The notes beneath the pieces are model-generated. The model saw nothing but the letters and a program-made list of their open reading frames with translations, was not told where the DNA came from and did no database searches. DNA of 64,000 nucleotides from Mesorhizobium sp. L-8-3 (lineage in GTDB: Bacteria; Pseudomonadota; Alphaproteobacteria; Rhizobiales; Rhizobiaceae), in assembly GCF_016756615.1 (NCBI RefSeq), contig NZ_AP023262.1, forward strand, positions 6,697,501 to 6,761,500, in the 5' to 3' direction. Numbering within the stretch: position 1 is the first letter of the stretch; every line of letters starts with the position of its first letter. The position numbers and the translations under genes are program-made. Of the stretch, positions 1 through 8,071 are shown piece after piece.

Positions 1-1
1 C

Positions 2-73
2 GTCCGCGCCGCGATCGCACTCAACGCACCCCGCAAGCGCGGCCGATCAGGCCAGGGAGCGGGAGCCGCCTAA
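2..73 (+). CDS. 3' end of an unidentified gene (partial)
   Basis: An open frame enters from the left edge and ends with TAA at 71-73, giving about 23 residues rich in Ala, Arg and Gly. It would converge on the neighbouring oxidoreductase and overlap its stop codon by a few bases, which is common for tail-to-tail genes. The fragment is too short to assign a family, and it could be chance. Confidence 0.25.
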   Translation, partial: VRAAIALNAPRKRGRSGQGAGAA

Positions 74-1047
74 GGTATCAGCACGAGCTTGCCGGTGCTC
101 CGACGGCTCTCCATTGCGCGATGCGCCTCAGACGCCCGCTCCAGCGGAAAGGGGCTTGCCGGCAGCAGCTTCAAAGTTCCATCCGCGCCCCTCCGGAACA
201 GGCCGGCGAGATCCGCCTTCAGACTGTTCGCGTTCAGCAACGGGAGGAGCGCGAACCCTTTTATGGACTGATTTGCGGAGAACATCGCCTCCAGATCGGC
301 CGGCGCAAGATCGAACCTGCCCAAGGCCCCAAACGCCAGTTCGCCACGAGGCGCCAAGGCGGCGAGGCTGGCCTTGGTGTGCGCGCCGCCGATCATCTCG
401 TAGACGATATCCACGCCGCCTCCGTTGATCTCCCTGACCTGGTCGGCCCAGTCGGGATGGGTGTAGTCGACCCCGACATGCGCGCCGAGCGAACGGGCCA
501 GTTCGAGCTTTTCGGCCGAGCTTGCAGCCGCAATCACGCGCGTCGCACCCGCCCCGGCCGCGAGTTGCACGACCAGGGAACCGACGCCGCCGGCCGCGGC
601 ATTGACGAGGACGGTCTTGCCTGTCGGGTTGCTGCGGCGGATCAGATGGAGGGCGGTCAGCCCCTGGACCAACAAGGCGACGGCATCCTCGAAGGAGAGA
701 CCATCTGGCAAAGGAACGGCCGACGAGGCTTCGACCGCCACATATTCGGCATAGCCTCCCGCCCCGCGTCCAACTGCGAACATCGGGACGGCGACGCGCG
801 TGCCGACTTCAGGAGTTCGAACATCGTCGCCGACGGCTTCGATCTCACCCGCAATCTCGACGCCCGGGATTATCGGCAGGTCGGGGGTCACGGCATAGCG
901 GTTGCGCAGCATCAATGTCTCGAAGAAGTTGATGCCGGAAGCCCTGACCCGGACAAGCACTTCGCCACGGCCCGGAAGCGGTTTTTGCACGTCGACGACT
1001 TCAAGCGCGTCGGGGCCGTCGAAACGGCTGAACAAAATGGCCTTCAT
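70..1047 (-). CDS. Quinone oxidoreductase-like medium-chain dehydrogenase
   Basis: A 325-residue zinc-free medium-chain dehydrogenase of the NADPH:quinone reductase (QOR) type. The GroES-like N-terminal domain carries the pattern RASGINFFE near residues 35-43, and the Rossmann domain carries AAGGVG at 151-156. The cysteine and histidine ligands of zinc alcohol dehydrogenases are absent, as expected for the subfamily. The start at MKAILFSRFDG matches the usual N-terminus; an ATG five codons earlier (1062) is possible. It is divergent from an HxlR regulator whose relatives often control such enzymes. The likely role is NAD(P)H-dependent reduction of a quinone or enone; the substrate cannot be told. 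Confidence 0.9.
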   Translation of the reverse strand: MKAILFSRFDGPDALEVVDVQKPLPGRGEVLVRVRASGINFFETLMLRNRYAVTPDLPIIPGVEIAGEIEAVGDDVRTPEVGTRVAVPMFAVGRGAGGYAEYVAVEASSAVPLPDGLSFEDAVALLVQGLTALHLIRRSNPTGKTVLVNAAAGGVGSLVVQLAAGAGATRVIAAASSAEKLELARSLGAHVGVDYTHPDWADQVREINGGGVDIVYEMIGGAHTKASLAALAPRGELAFGALGRFDLAPADLEAMFSANQSIKGFALLPLLNANSLKADLAGLFRRGADGTLKLLPASPFPLERASEAHRAMESRRSTGKLVLIP

Positions 1048-1107
1048 GGCAAAGAAACCCATCCGTGATTTGGTGATGAACCTATCTTGCCGTATGGACG
1101 AAATTCC

Positions 1108-1134
1108 CACTACGAACTCTTTCGTTCCATAGTG
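1108..1134. promoter_or_regulatory. Candidate HxlR operator between divergent genes
   Basis: The 100-bp gap between the oxidoreductase and the HxlR gene holds an imperfect inverted repeat. CACTA at 1108-1112 pairs with TAGTG at 1130-1134, and inside it GAAC pairs with GTTC. HxlR proteins are dimeric winged-helix proteins that bind such repeats. Its role as an operator is inferred from position and symmetry. Confidence 0.35.
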
Positions 1135-1148
1135 ACCAGTTGGTAACC

Positions 1149-1529
1149 ATGACCGAGCCGATCAAAAGGCTTCCGATGCGTCCGGCCGAGCGCGCGCTCA
1201 GGGTGATATCGGGCCGATGGAAAGCCATTGTCCTCTACCATCTGTTCGATGGCCCGAAACGTCTCTCGGAATTGCGACGCGCCATTCCCGAGATCAGCCA
1301 GAAGGTGCTGGTCCAGCAGCTTCGCGAGATGGAGGAACATGGCCTTGTTCATCGCGAGGTGTTCCGTCAGGTTCCGCCGCGCGTGGACTATTCGGCCACG
1401 CAGCTTGGATTGAGCCTGGAGCCCGTGTTGCGCGCGCTCTGCGAATGGGGGCAGCACCATGCCGCGGAACTGAACGTGCTCGATCGGCTGGCCGACTGCG
1501 CCCTCATCGTCTCCGGACAGGGGGACTGA
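1149..1529 (+). CDS. HxlR-family transcriptional regulator
   Basis: A 126-residue single-domain winged-helix protein of the HxlR/DUF24 family. Its signature runs from VISGRWKAIVLYHL through the recognition region LSELRRAIPEISQKVLVQQL to a C-terminal dimerisation helix. The ATG at 1149 is preferred to the in-frame TTG at 1140. It lies head to head with the quinone oxidoreductase at 70-1047 and probably controls it, perhaps sensing electrophiles or quinones as YodB-type members do. No obvious sensor cysteine sits at the N-terminus, so redox sensing is not supported by the sequence. Confidence 0.9.
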   Translation: MTEPIKRLPMRPAERALRVISGRWKAIVLYHLFDGPKRLSELRRAIPEISQKVLVQQLREMEEHGLVHREVFRQVPPRVDYSATQLGLSLEPVLRALCEWGQHHAAELNVLDRLADCALIVSGQGD

Positions 1530-1580
1530 ACCAATTGCGCGATGTGGCGACGCCGGTCGAAGAAAGTCGGCCGGCAGTCC

Positions 1581-1964
1581 TCAAGGCGCCGGTGCAGGCG
1601 AACGAAAGTCGTCCGGTCGCGCGGCATAGAACCGATCCGGCGGCGTCCAGCGATCAGGGATATAGGTCTCGCCCCACCGTGCGAGCGCCTGCAGCGTGGG
1701 GATGAGTGCCGCGCCCTTTTTGGTAAGGGCATAGGCTCCCGGGACCGTTCCCTGCCGCGCACGGGTCCGCACAATGAGACCGGCCTGTTCCAGTTGCCGG
1801 AGACGATCAGCGAGTATGTTCGTGGCAATCCGCTCCTGCTCGGACAGCAGTTCGGAGTAGCTCGTCGCGCCCATCACCATGGAGCGCAGTATCACCAGCG
1901 ACCATCGATCCCCGACAAGGTCCAGTGCCGATGCGATCGGGCAACCTGAACGATAGGACGTCAT
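1581..1964 (-). CDS. HxlR-family transcriptional regulator (second)
   Basis: A 127-residue HxlR/DUF24 regulator, distinct from the one at 1149-1529. It has a cysteine at residue 7 (MTSYRSGCPIASAL) just before the helix DLVGDRWSLVIL, the place where redox-sensing members of the family carry their sensor thiol. The start at 1964 follows an AAGGA box; the frame upstream of it is not conserved in type. The gene is divergent from the MAPEG-like gene, and two identical palindromes lie between them, so it probably represses itself and that gene. Confidence 0.9.
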   Translation of the reverse strand: MTSYRSGCPIASALDLVGDRWSLVILRSMVMGATSYSELLSEQERIATNILADRLRQLEQAGLIVRTRARQGTVPGAYALTKKGAALIPTLQALARWGETYIPDRWTPPDRFYAARPDDFRSPAPAP

Positions 1965-1981
1965 GACGGCATTCCTTTGAA

Positions 1982-2023
1982 CTTGCAATTTGCAAGATAA
2001 AGGGCTAACTTGCAATTTGCAAG
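1982..2023. promoter_or_regulatory. Twin palindromic operators between HxlR and MAPEG genes
   Basis: The perfect 15-bp palindrome CTTGCAATTTGCAAG occurs twice, at 1982-1996 and 2009-2023. The copies are 27 bp apart start to start, which puts them a little over two helical turns apart and nearly on one face of the DNA. They sit between the start of the HxlR gene (1964) and that of the MAPEG-like gene (2074). This layout is what cooperative binding of two regulator dimers would need. Confidence 0.7.
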
Positions 2024-2073
2024 TTCAAAATGGATCGGATGGCTTTGTTCCATCCGAACGGAGGGAGGGGTCC

Positions 2074-2445
2074 ATGTTGCCGATCACCGGAACCGTCGCC
2101 GCACTGGCCAGCGTGGCGCTGGTCGCGCTGAGCATCCCGGTCAGCCTGCAGCGGATGAAGGTCGACACCAGGATCGGCATGGGCAGCGACCCGACCCTCT
2201 TGCGCCGCATCCGGGCGCAGGGCAACTTCATCGAATATGTTCCACTCGCGCTCATCGTCCTCGCGCTGTGCGAATTTCGAGGAGTACCCGCCGCCTGGCT
2301 ATACACCATCGCCATCCTGCTGGTTCTCGGCCGGGCGCTTCACGTTGCCGGCATGCTGACTGGCGTGACGCCGATACGGGCAAGCGGCATGTTGGGAACG
2401 TACGGCGCGCTGCTGGTCGGGGCGGCGGTACTGGCGCTAGTCTAA
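2074..2445 (+). CDS. MAPEG-family membrane protein
   Basis: A 123-residue protein with about four hydrophobic segments, matching the MAPEG family (microsomal glutathione S-transferase-like; compare YecN of enteric bacteria). The family core is seen as RIRAQGNFIEYVPLALIVLAL, here split around the charged R-AQGN-E motif near residues 46-55, followed by two further membrane helices. The ATG at 2074 has a strong GGAGGG box upstream, whereas an earlier in-frame ATG lies inside the operator region. Family members are membrane proteins in glutathione or eicosanoid metabolism; the bacterial role is unclear. It is probably repressed by the divergent HxlR protein. Confidence 0.85.
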   Translation: MLPITGTVAALASVALVALSIPVSLQRMKVDTRIGMGSDPTLLRRIRAQGNFIEYVPLALIVLALCEFRGVPAAWLYTIAILLVLGRALHVAGMLTGVTPIRASGMLGTYGALLVGAAVLALV

Positions 2446-2888
2446 GTCTAGAGTGCGCCGGGCGGCGGCTTCCTCAATGAGCGAAAGCAGCCGCCTGCAC
2501 GGAATGCCCGCTCCTGGCACAACTCGCCCGAGGCTTCCGCCTTCCTCGCGCCGCGATTTGATCCTGGCGTCGACACCTGCGCCAAGTTGCACCGGTGCTG
2601 CTCATTCACCATCGGATTACTCTGAAGATAGGCGTTGACGCGGGTCCCCTAGCGCCCCGTATATTGTGCCGGGAACTGCCCTCCCCCCCCCGCTCTCGTG
2701 CCTCGCTCGCCGCGACATCAACCTCGATTTCGCCGACACTTCCGGGCAACGGCCTCAGTCGCCGCACGGCGAGCTTGCTGCGACCTTTGATGTAGACCCA
2801 ACAGACAAATTCTTGCCGCCAGAAATTTAGGATATTGTGTGTTCGGCAGATCACCCGACCTGCCCACAGCATTGTGGGAGAATGCAAC
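2446..2888. other. Intergenic stretch with no supported gene
   Basis: No reading frame here has a good start, a ribosome binding site and a recognisable protein. Short frames exist on both strands but have the composition of chance frames. A run of C residues lies near 2685-2692. The last part holds the promoter region of the GYD gene, with an AT-richer segment around 2800-2840. Confidence 0.5.
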
Positions 2889-3221
2889 ATGCCACTGTTC
2901 ATAATCACTGGGTGTTATTCAGCCACGGCAGCGAAGGGGATGATTGACAATCCCTCGGACCGAGAAGAGGCGGCCCGTGCAATCATGGAAGCAGCGGGCG
3001 GGAAACAGCATTCTTTCTACATTACGACCGGCGAAACCGACTGGATGGTAATCGCTGAATTCGCCGACGGTGCCGATCTGATCCCCGCACTTCTCGTCGT
3101 CGGCGCATCGGGGGCAGTATCGAATGTCAAAACCGTGCGAGCATACACAGGCGCGGAATTCAAAGCGGCCCAAGAGAAGGCGAGCAAAATCGCATCTTCC
3201 TACAGATCCCCGGCAAATTGA
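2889..3221 (+). CDS. GYD-domain protein
   Basis: A 110-residue protein of the GYD family. It begins MPLFIITGCYS and then shows the family features: a segment REEAARAIMEAAGG, a strand HSFYITTGETDWMVIAEF, and an acidic loop. The fold is a dimeric ferredoxin-like barrel. The start is chosen because GGGAGA lies just upstream of the ATG at 2889. The function of the family is unknown. It stands alone, with non-coding DNA on both sides. Confidence 0.83.
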   Translation: MPLFIITGCYSATAAKGMIDNPSDREEAARAIMEAAGGKQHSFYITTGETDWMVIAEFADGADLIPALLVVGASGAVSNVKTVRAYTGAEFKAAQEKASKIASSYRSPAN

Positions 3222-3717
3222 GCAGACCACTGGTTGAAACATTTCTGGCAGCGGATTGGACCTCCGCTGCCAGATCCGATGCCGGCGCATTCCCTCAGTG
3301 CTGGCTGGACGTTCACGGAACCGCCGCCGCCATGCGGCAGGAGGTCTGGATAGAGGCGCAGAGACGCGCGATCCATAGGCGCCCCCGTAGAAGTAGGCGC
3401 CCCCCGGTACAAGAACGCCGCGATCCCCGTCGCGCGGCTGATGGTGCCTCTCTAGCGGACCGATCAGCCTTTGCGAAGGTCGCGCCTCGGCAGGAAAATC
3501 TCGAGACCGACTCCGACTCGACATTGGCTCGCGGTCGCAGACAATACGCGGCTAACCTTCCTGAAAGTCGGCAACCCAACGGAGCGCGCCCCTTCGATCA
3601 CGCTGCGTCGCTCCTTCCGACTGAGCTTCCAACGGATGCGGTCAAGCTCACCGAGGATGGCTCAAGTGTTCATATCGCCATACGCGTTCTTTCTGGAATG
3701 TCGCTCGCGCAGATGAC
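3222..3717. other. Intergenic stretch with no supported gene
   Basis: Nearly 500 bases between two convergent genes. Overlapping open frames occur on both strands, but none has a recognisable domain, a convincing start or consistent codon usage. It may be a decayed gene too altered to name. No terminator hairpin with a T-run was seen. Confidence 0.5.
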
Positions 3718-4902
3718 CTACTCGGGATAGGTTTCAACGCCTTCCTGCGTCGCCTTGTTGAAAAGAATGAATACCAAGGGGTTACCAGGCTCGGACATTG
3801 CATCGCTGCGCTGACCCGTTATCTCTCCGGCCACGCCGCTTGTATACTCCGCAACAACTTCGCCGAAGCTGTTGCGCTGGATGGCCACCTTCTGTCCGGC
3901 CTCGACTTTGTCGTTGAGCTTGACCAGATGCTCGACGAGCCCACCCGCGGTGGCCAGGATGGGAAACGCACTGTTGCCGACAAAGACGCTCACGTCCTTG
4001 CCGGTACGCCCCATCGGCCCGGCCACGATGCCGTGATGCTTGAGGACGTTCATCGTGCCTTCCACGAAGAGCGAGATCATCTCGAGGTCCAGGTGGCGGG
4101 CAGCCCCGATCTCCGGGCAAAAGGACGGGATGCCCGCGGCGACAAACGCGTTGTGGAGGACGTTGGGATATGTAGGGTTGTCGAAGATCTGGCCGACGGG
4201 ATAGAGTTCCGCCATCGCCTTGATCTCAGGTATGTCCATCTCGGCAATATTGAATGCTGCGACCTCGAACCCGGTTGTTCCGGTGTGGAAGTCGATCGCG
4301 AAGTCGGCGTTTGGCCGCAGCAGCCGGTTGAACAGCAGCCCGGCGTGCCGGCTGGGGGCGGTGATGTCGTTCTCGTTGCCGGGCCACACCCGGTTCGTAT
4401 CGACCAGATCCGGGCCCCTACCAAAATTGGGCCATCTGCGCTGCATGCTTTCGATGGCTGGGCGCGCTACGTCCGTGACCGCCATGACCGTGCCCGACAT
4501 CTGTGCCGGATCGAGCTGGTTCATCACGGTCTGGACCGTGTGAATGGAGCTCATCTCGTCGCCATGCACACCGCTGGTCAGGACGCCGCGCTTGCCCGGA
4601 TTTGCCCCCCTGGCGACCGTCACGGACACATGCCAATGCTGTCCGGTCGGCATCTGCACGCCCTGAAAGTACAAAAGGTGCTTCTGTCCGGGCGCTAGGT
4701 CGTTGACGTCGAGCGTGCTGACGACCTTCTTCCCGTCGATCACGTCGCCTGTATAGACGGTCCCCCCCGCTGTACCTGCCGCCGTGTCCTGGGCAATCGC
4801 GGAACCAGTGTTGCCGGCAAGGACAGCAGACGCGCCGACCGTGGCAATAGACGCGATCATGAAATCGCGGCGATCAAGACCTTCCTTAAGCTCTTCCGAC
4901 AT
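3718..4902 (-). CDS. Tat-exported aspartoacylase/succinylglutamate desuccinylase-like protein
   Basis: A 394-residue zinc hydrolase of the AstE/AspA (M14-like) superfamily. The N-terminus has a twin-arginine signal, DRRDFM at 10-15, followed by a hydrophobic stretch and an Ala-rich cleavage region near residue 38. Zinc-site motifs are seen as GVHGDE at 111-116 and DFHTG at 204-208, with NRVWPG at 170-175 as the likely substrate-binding Asn-Arg region. The C-terminal part has a lipoyl/barrel-sandwich look (GEVVAEYTSGVAGEI). The start at 4902 follows AAGGA. Known members act in the cytoplasm on N-acyl amino acids, so an exported one is unusual. The substrate is unknown. Confidence 0.85.
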   Translation of the reverse strand: MSEELKEGLDRRDFMIASIATVGASAVLAGNTGSAIAQDTAAGTAGGTVYTGDVIDGKKVVSTLDVNDLAPGQKHLLYFQGVQMPTGQHWHVSVTVARGANPGKRGVLTSGVHGDEMSSIHTVQTVMNQLDPAQMSGTVMAVTDVARPAIESMQRRWPNFGRGPDLVDTNRVWPGNENDITAPSRHAGLLFNRLLRPNADFAIDFHTGTTGFEVAAFNIAEMDIPEIKAMAELYPVGQIFDNPTYPNVLHNAFVAAGIPSFCPEIGAARHLDLEMISLFVEGTMNVLKHHGIVAGPMGRTGKDVSVFVGNSAFPILATAGGLVEHLVKLNDKVEAGQKVAIQRNSFGEVVAEYTSGVAGEITGQRSDAMSEPGNPLVFILFNKATQEGVETYPE

Positions 4903-5466
4903 GATGGGATCCTTTGTCATTGTGAAAGGCAGCGTTCGTACTACGGCACCATATCGGTCACGAACATCCCCACGCGACTTCAAACTACGAGTATGCCGGC
5001 GAGACTCGCAAGGTGCATGCGACAGCAATGTCGGCAATGGTGAGACTTGAGCCGTTGCGCGTCCGGAATGCGCCGGTTGCTCGTATCGGTCAGCGAAACA
5101 TACGACAGGAAACCGCAGTCCCGCCGTCGGCAACGTCCTTTGTCGGAACCGCTTAACCGCGATGGCGGGCCGTGCGGGATAGCGATGGGAACTTCGTCTG
5201 CGCCATAGCCCACCAACCCGTGTGGGATTTCTCCAGCGCTGCCGGGAGGGAGCAGCAGGTCGACGTTTCGAAGGCCCATCGCGACTTTCGCCTTCCGGCG
5301 CTCAGCGGCCAGCTTGCAGGTGCCCCCTTGCCATGGATATTGCACAGGCTGATGGGGTCGTATAGGCCACGTTCGCCGGACTATCGATGCCGATCGAACT
5401 TGAAGCCTGTTCCCGCACTGGGCGAGGCTTACTTGGTGAAGACCTTCTTTCTGACAGAGGCAAGGC
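4903..5466. other. Intergenic stretch with no supported gene
   Basis: About 560 bases between divergent genes. The part next to 4902 must hold the promoter and signal-peptide gene leader of the aspartoacylase-like gene, and the part near 5440-5466 that of the PhnA-like gene. No further gene, RNA or repeat could be supported. Confidence 0.5.
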
Positions 5467-5772
5467 GTGGCTGACGACAACGATGAATATGTCTACGACG
5501 AAGCGACCGGTGAATGGCGTCCGGCTGCCGAGATGGCCGCGTCCGCCAATGCCGATCAGGCCGTGGTTCGCGATGCTGCCGGGAATATCCTCGCCGATGG
5601 CGATTCGGTCACGCTCATAAAGGATCTGAAGGTGAAGGGGACCAGCCAGACCCTGAAGCAGGGTACGGTCATCAAGTCGATCCGCCTTACGGATAATGAC
5701 CAGGAGATCGACTGTCGCCACGAAGGGATCAAGGGCCTTGTCTTGCGCACGGAATTCGTTCGCAAGCGCTGA
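5467..5772 (+). CDS. PhnA-like (YjdM-type) protein
   Basis: A 101-residue protein. Residues 34-100 match the C-terminal PhnA/YjdM domain: VVRDAAGNILADGD, then SVTLIKDLKVKG, and the ending GLVLRTEFVRKR. The N-terminal zinc ribbon of the Escherichia coli protein (two CxxC pairs) is missing and is replaced by an acidic segment, DDNDEYVYDE, a form I believe is common in alphaproteobacteria. The start codon is GTG. Despite the family name, no phosphonate genes are nearby, and the function of this family is not established. Confidence 0.8.
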   Translation: MADDNDEYVYDEATGEWRPAAEMAASANADQAVVRDAAGNILADGDSVTLIKDLKVKGTSQTLKQGTVIKSIRLTDNDQEIDCRHEGIKGLVLRTEFVRKR

Positions 5773-5899
5773 TACGCCTGCGAGCATGCCTCCATGACGG
5801 TCCGCATCGGGTCGCCAACGAGCCATGAGAACCGTGTCTACGCCAGGGATGGAACGTCCAGCAGAAGCCCGAAGCAGGTGAGCGTCCGGGCGCCGTCGA

Positions 5900-7327
5900 T
5901 CAGGAGTGCTCGGCCAGCACGGACGCCAGCGCCGCAACGCCACGTCGCAGCGCGTCCGCGTCGAGCCCGGCGTAACCCAGGATGAATCCGGCCATTGCCG
6001 GCCTGGGCTCGGTTGGGTCATAGAGAGGTGAGACGGGATAGAGGCCGACCCCGACCGCCCTTGCCGCCTCGATGACCGCAGGCTCGCGCTCGGCAGCGAC
6101 GCCGTTGATCCAGGCCACGAAATGCAGTCCCGTGCCGGCTCCCGCGATGGTGACCGCCGGGCCCAGATCTTCCGCCAGAGCCTGGAGCAGCACCGCCCGT
6201 CGTTCGGCGTTCTTTCTGCGGATGCTGCGGACGTGACGCTCATAGGCGCCGCTCGCAAGCAGTTCGGCAAGGGCGTCCTGTTCCGCCAACGGGGTGTGCC
6301 GATCCGTCAGCCGTTTTGCCTCGGCGAATACCGGAGTCAACCTGGCGGGGACAACGAGATAGCCGAGCCGCAGCGTCGGCGAGAGTGTCTTGGACACGGT
6401 GCCGGCGTAGATCACCGCCTCCGGATCGAATGTCTGCAGAGGCGGTATGGGGGCGATGTCGTGACGATATTCGCCATCGTAGTCGTCCTCGATAATGTAG
6501 GCACCGGTATGTGCGGCCCAGGCGAGGAGAGCGCGCCGCCGCCTCGCCGAGAGCACGCCGCCAAGCGGGAACTGGTGCGAGGGCGTCACATAGGCCAGAC
6601 GGGCCAGGGGCAGCGCGTCCGTCCTGAGGCCGTCGGCGTCGACCGGAACGGGCACCGCAAGCCCTCCCACCGCCGCGAAGGCCTGGCGAGCCAGGTGGTA
6701 GCCCGGGTTTTCGATCACAAAAGGATCGCCGGGGTCGAGCAGCAGCCGCGCGCAGAGGTCCAGCCCTTGCTGCGAGCCATTCACGATCACGATCTGGTCC
6801 GCCGTGCAAGCGATACCCCGGGCTCGCCAGAGATAGGACTGAAGCGCGGCACGGAGGGTGGCAACTCCCTGAGGATCGCCGTAGCGCAGCCGCGCAGTGC
6901 GCCGGAGGACCGCTTTGTTCAGTGCCCGCCGCCAGGCCAATACCGGAAAGTCCGCCCCGGACAACTCGCCATAGCGAAAATCTGCAACGCGCGCCGCCGG
7001 CGCTTCCGCCGGCGAGGGCAAAGCAAGCAGGCGTTGCGCGAATGCGGAGAGATGCCGGGGCGCAGCACCTCTGCAGGGCATCGGCACCGGCACAGTTCCG
7101 AGCCCGGGGGCTACGGTCGCACGCGCGCCGGGCCGGATGGTCAGGTAGCCTTCGGCAACAAGCTGGCTGTAAGCCGCCGTCACGGTTGTCCGGGATGCGC
7201 CCCATTCGGCTGCAAATGCCCGTGTCGACGGCAGACGGTCGCCGGCTTGGAAGGCGCCGCTGTGTATCTGCTCCTTGATCGCTGCGATGATCCGGCGAGC
7301 GACGCCATCCTTCTCCAACTGGACCAC
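5900..7327 (-). CDS. MocR/PdxR-type GntR regulator with aminotransferase domain
   Basis: A 475-residue fusion regulator. The N-terminal GntR winged helix (about 10-70) contains GDRLPSTRAFAAEWGASRTT. The rest is a fold-type I aminotransferase domain with the MocR-typical EDDYDGEYR near 282-290 and the pyridoxal phosphate lysine in TVSKTLSP (about residue 313). The frame can start with TTG at 7333, but GTG at 7327 has a GAAGG box at the right distance, so I prefer it. Relatives such as PdxR and GabR activate genes for pyridoxal phosphate synthesis or amine catabolism. It is divergent from the PaiB-like gene, its most likely target. Confidence 0.9.
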   Translation of the reverse strand: MVQLEKDGVARRIIAAIKEQIHSGAFQAGDRLPSTRAFAAEWGASRTTVTAAYSQLVAEGYLTIRPGARATVAPGLGTVPVPMPCRGAAPRHLSAFAQRLLALPSPAEAPAARVADFRYGELSGADFPVLAWRRALNKAVLRRTARLRYGDPQGVATLRAALQSYLWRARGIACTADQIVIVNGSQQGLDLCARLLLDPGDPFVIENPGYHLARQAFAAVGGLAVPVPVDADGLRTDALPLARLAYVTPSHQFPLGGVLSARRRRALLAWAAHTGAYIIEDDYDGEYRHDIAPIPPLQTFDPEAVIYAGTVSKTLSPTLRLGYLVVPARLTPVFAEAKRLTDRHTPLAEQDALAELLASGAYERHVRSIRRKNAERRAVLLQALAEDLGPAVTIAGAGTGLHFVAWINGVAAEREPAVIEAARAVGVGLYPVSPLYDPTEPRPAMAGFILGYAGLDADALRRGVAALASVLAEHS

Positions 7328-7403
7328 AATCAACCTTCAAAACTGGATATTCTCAGCAAGCCAGATTTTCGGCATCTTCCCGTGCAACGCAAGGAGTTTC
7401 GCG

Positions 7404-8027
7404 ATGTATACGCCGCCGGCCTTCCGCGACGACGACAAGGAGAGCCTCAGGGCAACGATCCGCGCGGCGCGGCTGGCGAACTTCGTCACCGCCACGAAAG
7501 ACGGGCCGTTGGCCACACCGCTGCCGCTTTACCTCGACGAGAGCGAGGGCGAGCACGGCGTGATCTATGGCCATCTCGCGAAGGCCAATCCCCAGGCTCA
7601 TCTTCCGCCGCTGGGCGATGGTCTGGCGATCTTCGCGGGGCCGGAAGCTTATGTGACGCCGGCGTGGTATGCGACCAAGCGGGAAACCGGGAAGGTCGTG
7701 CCGACCTGGAACTACGTCGCGGTCCACGCTTACGGCCCGGTCGAGTTCTTCGACGATGCCGGCAGGCTGCTGGAAGCCGTGACCCGCCTGACCGATCTCC
7801 ACGAGGGCGGGCGCGCCTCGCCCTGGGCGGTGTCGGACGCGCCGCCGGATTTCATTCAGGCGCAACTGCGCGGAATCGTCGGCCTGCGAATGCCGGTCAC
7901 GCGGCTCGAGGGCAAGCGCAAGATGAGCCAGAACCGGAACGCTGCCGACCGCGCCGGCGTAGCCTCGGGCCTCGCGGTGAGCGAGCGGGCATCCGACCGC
8001 GAGGTCGCCTCTCTCATCCCCTCGTGA
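7404..8027 (+). CDS. PaiB-type FMN-binding protein
   Basis: A 207-residue protein of the PaiB family, often annotated as FMN-binding negative transcriptional regulator. Visible features are the start MYTPPAF, the flavin-barrel segment ANFVTATKDGPLATPLPLYL, GHLAKANPQ, the strongly conserved TWNYVAVHAYG, and the C-terminal GIVGLRMPVTRLEGKRKMSQN. The ATG at 7404 has an AAGGAG box. It shares the intergenic region with the MocR/PdxR-type gene. Such pairs are frequent and suggest a role in vitamin B6 or polyamine metabolism, but DNA binding by PaiB-like proteins is poorly supported. A LysE exporter follows in the same direction. Confidence 0.9.
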   Translation: MYTPPAFRDDDKESLRATIRAARLANFVTATKDGPLATPLPLYLDESEGEHGVIYGHLAKANPQAHLPPLGDGLAIFAGPEAYVTPAWYATKRETGKVVPTWNYVAVHAYGPVEFFDDAGRLLEAVTRLTDLHEGGRASPWAVSDAPPDFIQAQLRGIVGLRMPVTRLEGKRKMSQNRNAADRAGVASGLAVSERASDREVASLIPS

Positions 8028-8071
8028 AGACCCGCCCGCCTGTTCAGCAATCATAACCTTTCCGGTCCCAC

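Noticed and set aside
2618..2640. Third copy of the kinase-tail repeat (minus-strand VNAYLQSN)
   Set aside because: Only a stretch of about ten bases matches the repeat at 8801 and 17796. This is within chance.
6122..8056. Very long plus-strand open frame of 644 codons
   Set aside because: It runs antisense to the MocR/PdxR-type gene and out of frame through the PaiB-like gene, both of which have clear motifs. High GC content produces such frames.
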